Below are positions 59,063 through 64,000 of a stretch of 64,000 bases of DNA, piece by piece. The notes beneath the pieces are model-generated. The model saw only the letters and a list, made by a program, of their open reading frames with translations. It was not told where the DNA came from and did no database searches. Both the position numbers and the translations under genes were made by a program. How positions within the stretch are numbered: position 1 is the stretch's first letter; every line of letters begins with the position of its first letter. Source of the stretch: Ampullaceana balthica (Eukaryota; Mollusca; Gastropoda; Lymnaeidae); contig CALYLW010000057.1 in the NCBI GenBank assembly GCA_944989445.1, positions 186,001 through 250,000 on the forward strand. Reading direction: 5' to 3'.

Positions 59063-59880
59063 CTAGAAGACACCAGTATGACATGTCACTATACATAGAC
59101 ACTATACATCCTATTACTGCACTCTAGAAGACACCAGTATGACATGTCACTATACATAGACATCCTACGATTGCACTATCTAGAAGACACCAGTATGACA
59201 TGTCACTATAGATAGACAGCCTATGATTGCACTCTAGAAGACACCAGTATGACATGTCACTATACATAGACAGCCTATGATTGCACTCTAGAAGACACCA
59301 GTATGACATGTCACTATACATAGACATTCTACGACTGCACTCTAGAAGACACCAGTATGACATGTCACTATACATAGACAGCCTACGACTGCATTCTAGA
59401 AGACACCAGTATGACATGTCACTATACCTAGACACTAGACATCCTACGATTACACTCTAGAAGACACCAGTATGACATGTCACTATACCTAGACACCAGT
59501 ATGACATGTCACTATACCTAGACACCAGTATGACATGTCACTATACCTAGACACCAGTATGACATGTCACTATACCTAGACACCAGTATGACATGTCACT
59601 ATACCTAGACACCAGTATGACATGTCACTATACCTAGACACCAGTATGACATGTCACTATACCTAGACGCCAGTATGACATGTCACTATACCTAGACACC
59701 AGTATGACATGTCACTATACCTAGACACCAGTATGACATGTCACTATACCTAGATACCATTATGACATGTCACTATACCTAGACACCAGTATGACATGTC
59801 ACTATACCTAGACACCAGTATGACATGTCACTATACCTAGACACCAGTATGACATGTCACTATACCTAGACATCCTACGA
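59063..59880. repeat. two-phase minisatellite: ~57-bp units then 29-bp units
   Basis: Left part (59063-59480) has units CTAGAAGACACCAGTATGAC, ATGTCACTATACATAGACA plus a CCTACGATTGCACT spacer; right part (59480-59870) repeats only the 29-bp core ending ATACCTAG, about 13 times, before one last long unit. Confidence 0.95.
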
Positions 59881-59919
59881 CTGCACTCAAATAAACACAA
59901 CAATATGAAATGTACTCAC

Positions 59920-60150
59920 GCGAGCTGTAACGACCGATAACTTTGATACGGGGGACAACTCCTACACCCGCCCCACAAACATCACCACATGTCCGGCGTC
60001 GGCTCCTGGTGAGCTAAGTCCCTTGACGATGACCAACAGAAACTTTTTGTTGTTATTGTATCACTCAGAAAACCAGACGGTCAGTTAGGCCATAGTTCAT
60101 CTCCTCTGCTCTGACCGCTGACGCCTACTACTACTACATCAACGGTCAAA
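59920..60150 (-). promoter_or_regulatory. possible 5' UTR exon with GTGAGT donor
   Basis: Minus strand CTCGC/GTGAGTAC at 59920/59919 in a GC-richer single-copy segment, on the TRIM strand and upstream of its start exon. The link is inference; no coding frame needed. Confidence 0.25.
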
Positions 60151-60410
60151 CGTGACGCACGTGGTCCGGGTGACAGACCAGGCTGTAAGCGTGTGAGCTC
60201 ATGCCGTCTGCTGACGACCAACGACCCACAGGGTCACCTCAACCCAACCCGACACCCGGCTTTTAGGTTTTTTTTAGGTTAGAGAAAATATTGGAACGTA
60301 TATCCGCACTAGATGACTACGAATTTTCGACACATCTTTTTATATGAATCACAGTGTTCCTTCCGATTGCGAAGCTTTCATTCCAAAAATTAAAGTATAG
60401 TCAGACCTAC

Positions 60411-60460
60411 CTGATTGGGGCTGTAAGCGATGTCCTACTGTCCGCCATCTTGATTGGCTG
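60411..60460 (-). promoter_or_regulatory. candidate TRIM promoter / first noncoding exon
   Basis: On the minus strand a CCAAT (60457-60453) is followed at once by AAGATGGCGGA (60451-60441), a YY1-type initiator element common at metazoan TATA-less starts, and 30 bases later by CAATCAG/GTAGGT (donor at 60411/60410). The start exon at 25896 begins with an acceptor, so a first exon of this kind is required; distance would be about 34.5 kb. Confidence 0.35.
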
Positions 60461-61173
60461 CAATGGACGTGATCGATAAAGTATAAAAATCCACCAGGAA
60501 GAAATGAGAAAGAAAAAAAAATAAGCCACATCAATCCACAACTAGTTTTGAGTCAGACAGTGCACACTGCCAGATACATGGGCGAGGGAGGCGCGAGGGC
60601 TGTGGAGTGAGTGAGTCACGAGATGCGAGACCATTGAAAAATTGATCAATCGCCGGTCGTCTGCTCACGCTTGGCTTGTTCTGCGGATAGTGGCGACAGC
60701 TTTGCTGAGGTTAAGGCCTGCGGTAGAGGGAAAAAAACAACACCAACATTAGATCAGCGTTAAGTAACTACAAAATTCATAAACATTCTAGCGATATTGT
60801 CAGATATTTGATCCAGAAATGTTACCTGAGGATAGACAGAGCTGATGATACCGTCACTGGAATCGCGTGCGTGATTTGATACGCGGGCCGCTCTGATAAA
60901 AATGAGATGAACCGCGACTGTATTGACGACTTCGCTGGACGTTGGATTTCTGCCAACTACACGCTTAAAAATAGTTTTTTAACGGTCAACACACGGGGAC
61001 AGTTTATCCCCGTGCCACCCCTGGCGTGCCTTGCAATGGCATCTGTGTCGTGGACCAATGTAAAGTCATCATCTCTTCAAAGCTAACACGGATTATCTCA
61101 ATGGACTGTCAGGCGAAACAATCGTTGAAGGGATCTTAAACCAAGATTTAAAGAACCAATGTTTATTTAAATA
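60461..61173. other. no recognised feature
   Basis: Single-copy-looking noncoding DNA upstream (on the minus strand) of the candidate first exon. Confidence 0.45.
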
Positions 61174-61232
61174 TTACAGACGCTACTTCTATCAAGAAGC
61201 TTATTGCGTTTTACGCTTATTCTTTCAGGGAA
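61174..61232 (-). mobile_element. LINE 3'-tail fragment
   Basis: ACAGACGCTACTTCTATC, AAGAAGCTTATTGCGT and TTACGCTTATTC match the reverse of the LINE tail at 25685-25720; diverged and very short. Confidence 0.65.
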
Positions 61233-61265
61233 AAGTCCAAAATAATTACAAAATATGCAGAAGTG

Positions 61266-61742
61266 ATCTCTTTTTACCACGTTTTTTATTACCACGTATT
61301 AATTAACTTGCTAACGCCCTGTCTGTCCGCATTATTTTCGTTCCTGTCTGTCCGCAAAATTTCAAATATCCCAACGTAAAATTAAACACTTCTGATGGTC
61401 CTAGAGATCTCAAAACTTTACCACAGATAGATCTTGGCTGACAATGCATTGTATTAAAATTTCAGATCGATCGAATATACCGTAATTAAATTAATGCACT
61501 TTTAGTTGATCTCTATATAATCATAGGTAATTCAATTTCACAGTTTGTTATTTTTCGGCGTCCCGTGCCACTTGAGTCATTCACGCATGTCATCGGTGAC
61601 CACACCCCCCCTCCCACCCCAACCGGTTTTACAACAAAGGGGACTTCACTCAGTTTTAGTCTGTAAATGTTTGTCGCGTTCAGTTATGTCTCATACATAA
61701 GGGATTTATAGTCAAAAACTTTGTTATTACGTGGTTGTTTTA
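61266..61742 (-). repeat. inverted copy of the ~550-bp repeat
   Basis: Contains CAAAACTTTACCACA, TTCAGATCGATCGAATATAC, TTTAGTCTGTAAATGTTTG and GGGATTTATAGTCAAAAACT, in reverse order relative to the 37808 array. Confidence 0.8.
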
Positions 61743-61852
61743 ATTTTTAATATCGCCACGATCCCATAGAATTATCTTTGTTAATTTTTGTAAGCAGGGG
61801 ACAAACTCGTTTCCCATTGACTTACCTTAACTTGGTGTCACATAAAATAAAA

Positions 61853-63035
61853 TGTGTATAGCACAATATCAGTGAGTATAGCACAATATCAGTGTGTATA
61901 GCACAATATCAGTGAGTATAGCACAATATCAGTGTATATAGCACAATATCAGTGTGTATAGCACAATATCAATATCAGTGTGTATAGCACACTATCAATA
62001 TCAGTGTGTATAGCACAATATCAGTGTGTATAGCACACTAACAGTGTGTATAGCACAATATCAGTGTGTATAGCACAATATCAGTGTATATAGCACAATA
62101 TCAGTGTGTATAGCACAATATCAATATCAGTGTGTATAGCACACTATCAATATCAGTGTGTATAGCACAATATCAGTGTGTATAGCACACTAACAGTGTG
62201 TATAGCACAATATCAGTGTGTATAGCACAATATCAGTGAGTATAGCACAATATCAGTGAGTATAGCACAATATCAGTGTGTATAGCACAATATCAGTGTG
62301 TATAGCACAATATCAGTGTGTATAGCACAATATCAGTGTGTATAGCACAATATCAGTGTGTATAGCACAATATCAGTGTGTATAGCACAATATCAGTGAG
62401 TATAGCACAATATCAGTGAGTATAGCACAATATCAGTGTGTATAGCACAATATCAGTGTGTATAGCACAATATCAGTGAGTATAGCACAATATCAGTGTG
62501 TATAGCACAATATCAGTGTGTATAGCACAATATCAGTGAGTATAGCACAATATCAGTGTGTATAGCACAATATCAGTGTGTATAGCACAATATCAGTGTG
62601 TATAGCACAATATCAGTGTATATAGCACAATATCAGTGTGTATAGCACAATATCAATATCAGTGTGTATAGCACACTATCAATATCAGTGTGTATAGCAC
62701 AATATCAGTGTGTATAGCACACTAACAGTGTGTATAGCACAATATCAGTGTGTATAGCACACTAACAATGTGTATAGCACAATATCAGTGTGTATAGCAC
62801 AATATCAATATCAGTGTGTATAGCACAATATCAGTGTTTATAGCTCACTAACAGTGTGTATAGCACAATAGAAATATGTATAGCACAATATCAGTGTGTA
62901 TAGCACAATATCAGTGTGTATAGCACAATAGAAATGTGTATAGCACAATAACAGTGTGTATAGCACAATATCAGTGTGTATAGCACAACAATAGCAGTGT
63001 GTATAGCACAACAGCAGTGTGTTAGCACAATAGCA
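61853..63035. repeat. 20-bp minisatellite, about 58 units, with block duplications
   Basis: Unit AGTGTGTATAGCACAATATC; variants GTGAG, GTATA, CACTAAC and an extra AATATC. The same variant order recurs starting at 61934, 62086 and 62618. Confidence 0.97.
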
Positions 63036-63481
63036 TTGTGCATACCACAATTGCAGCCTGTACATGCATCACAATTACAAAGGTGTTCATAACGATGTGT
63101 TCCTCACTCAGTATAGAAGTGTGTCAAATAAACCCAAGGAAGGCCACTTACGTCAAAAATACACAAATGAATGGAGTACAACCAAAGTTCACAAGGCGTC
63201 TGCCAACATCTGCAGTCTCTCACTCACAGTTGTCCCATCGTAGAAATTCCAGGTCTTCCGACCTACAACTGGGAGTCGTTGTGTTTTTATCTAAGCCAAC
63301 ATATGTCTCTTCTTACACTTAAATGCAGAGGCGTGTCAAAAGGGTTTTGCCTCCCGGTGACTAAACCATTCTGACGCGACCCATTTCAACTCTGCAACAC
63401 ATTATTTTCACCTATTAATGCCACCAAAGCTAGAATCTGGCTCCCAGGGAAGTCTGTACCATTTTTCCTATTTCGCAGCGA

Positions 63482-63702
63482 TGTTCCCTTTAATCTGCCC
63501 GGCCGCGTAGATATCTCACCGACGCCGCGCAGCAGTTTAGAATTACATCGCAACAAGTTTTTATAAGGATAATATAACATCTGTGTTTGCGGGGTGTAAA
63601 ATTGTCAAAAAAATATAGATGCTGTGCAATTTTGCTTACGAGTTGTTTTTTTTGTTTGTTTTTTTTAATTTGCACACGGACCAACGAGCCTTAAAGGGAA
63701 CA
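63482..63702. mobile_element. MITE family with TGTTCCCTTTAA ends, copy 3
   Basis: Best preserved copy: TGTTCCCTTTAA at the left and TTAAAGGGAACA at the right, 221 bp, interior as in the copies at 26488 and 45481. Target duplication not evident. Confidence 0.8.
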
Positions 63703-64000
63703 TTGATACGTAGCACCACTGTTTACAATCCCTGACCAGAGAAACTACGCTTTGTTACAGTAGTTCTCAGCTTGAAAAGAAAGGTACCCAAACGTTCATA
63801 GCTTTCCCTATGGTGAAGTCATGAATATTACAAACCCCTCACGCCATGGTAGCAAACATGTTTGGTGCAGGCGAGCCTTAAGTATGTCTATCAGAAAGTA
63901 TTGAACACTCGAAGTATGTGGGTGGCAATCAACAGAATACGTCCCCTGTTTAAGCTCTTAATTCAATCTAGTTAACCACACGTGGTCCTCCTACAATACA
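63703..64000. other. no recognised feature
   Basis: Noncoding to the right edge. Confidence 0.5.

Overview
This is eukaryotic DNA: AT-rich, intron-rich, and dominated by transposable elements and minisatellites, with no operons, no rRNA and no intact tRNA genes. The one confident host gene is a TRIM2/TRIM3-type protein (RING, B-boxes, coiled coil, filamin-like Ig, NHL repeats) on the minus strand. The invertebrate-style single TRIM2/3 gene, tRNA-derived SINEs, PIF/Harbinger-like and hAT-like MITEs and many minisatellites suggest an invertebrate, most likely a mollusc such as a gastropod. I cannot name the species from sequence alone.

Layout, read along the minus strand from right to left: the initiator exon (RING first half) lies at 25781-25896. 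It is followed by the RING second half (19417-19612), B-box exon (13986-14350), two coiled-coil exons (12804-12983, 12015-12245), two filamin-domain exons (5095-5371, 3263-3452), a linker/NHL exon (2377-2516) and two NHL exons (1807-2056, 469-706). All reading-frame phases agree across the nine introns, giving 723 codons in the window. The last two NHL repeats should lie to the left of base 1. The exon with the start codon begins with a splice acceptor, so at least one 5' UTR exon lies further right. A CCAAT / AAGATGGCGG segment with a donor near 60411-60460 is a weak candidate.

The introns and the 38 kb to the right of the start exon hold nearly every mobile-element class. These include a 5'-truncated but open LINE RT (24051-25670), an RTE-like LINE 3' end (6561-7496), a piggyBac remnant bounded by TTAA (3956-4968), and four PIF/Harbinger-like MITEs. 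There are also several hAT-type elements, two larger ones with exact 8-bp target duplications, and tRNA-SINEs, one of which carries the 3' tail of the resident LINE family. More than twenty tandem arrays are present, and a ~550-bp interspersed repeat forms a head-to-tail array at 37808-40610.

The most unusual observations concern splicing of the TRIM gene. One minisatellite has copied the 5' splice donor of the second-NHL exon about a dozen times, and an unrelated one has copied the 3' splice acceptor of the B-box exon eight times. The intron after the B-box exon starts with GC instead of GT. A phase-0 acceptor at 10517 opens a 36-codon coding-looking terminal exon. It could be an alternative end of the TRIM protein lacking filamin and NHL domains, or part of a tiny nested gene.
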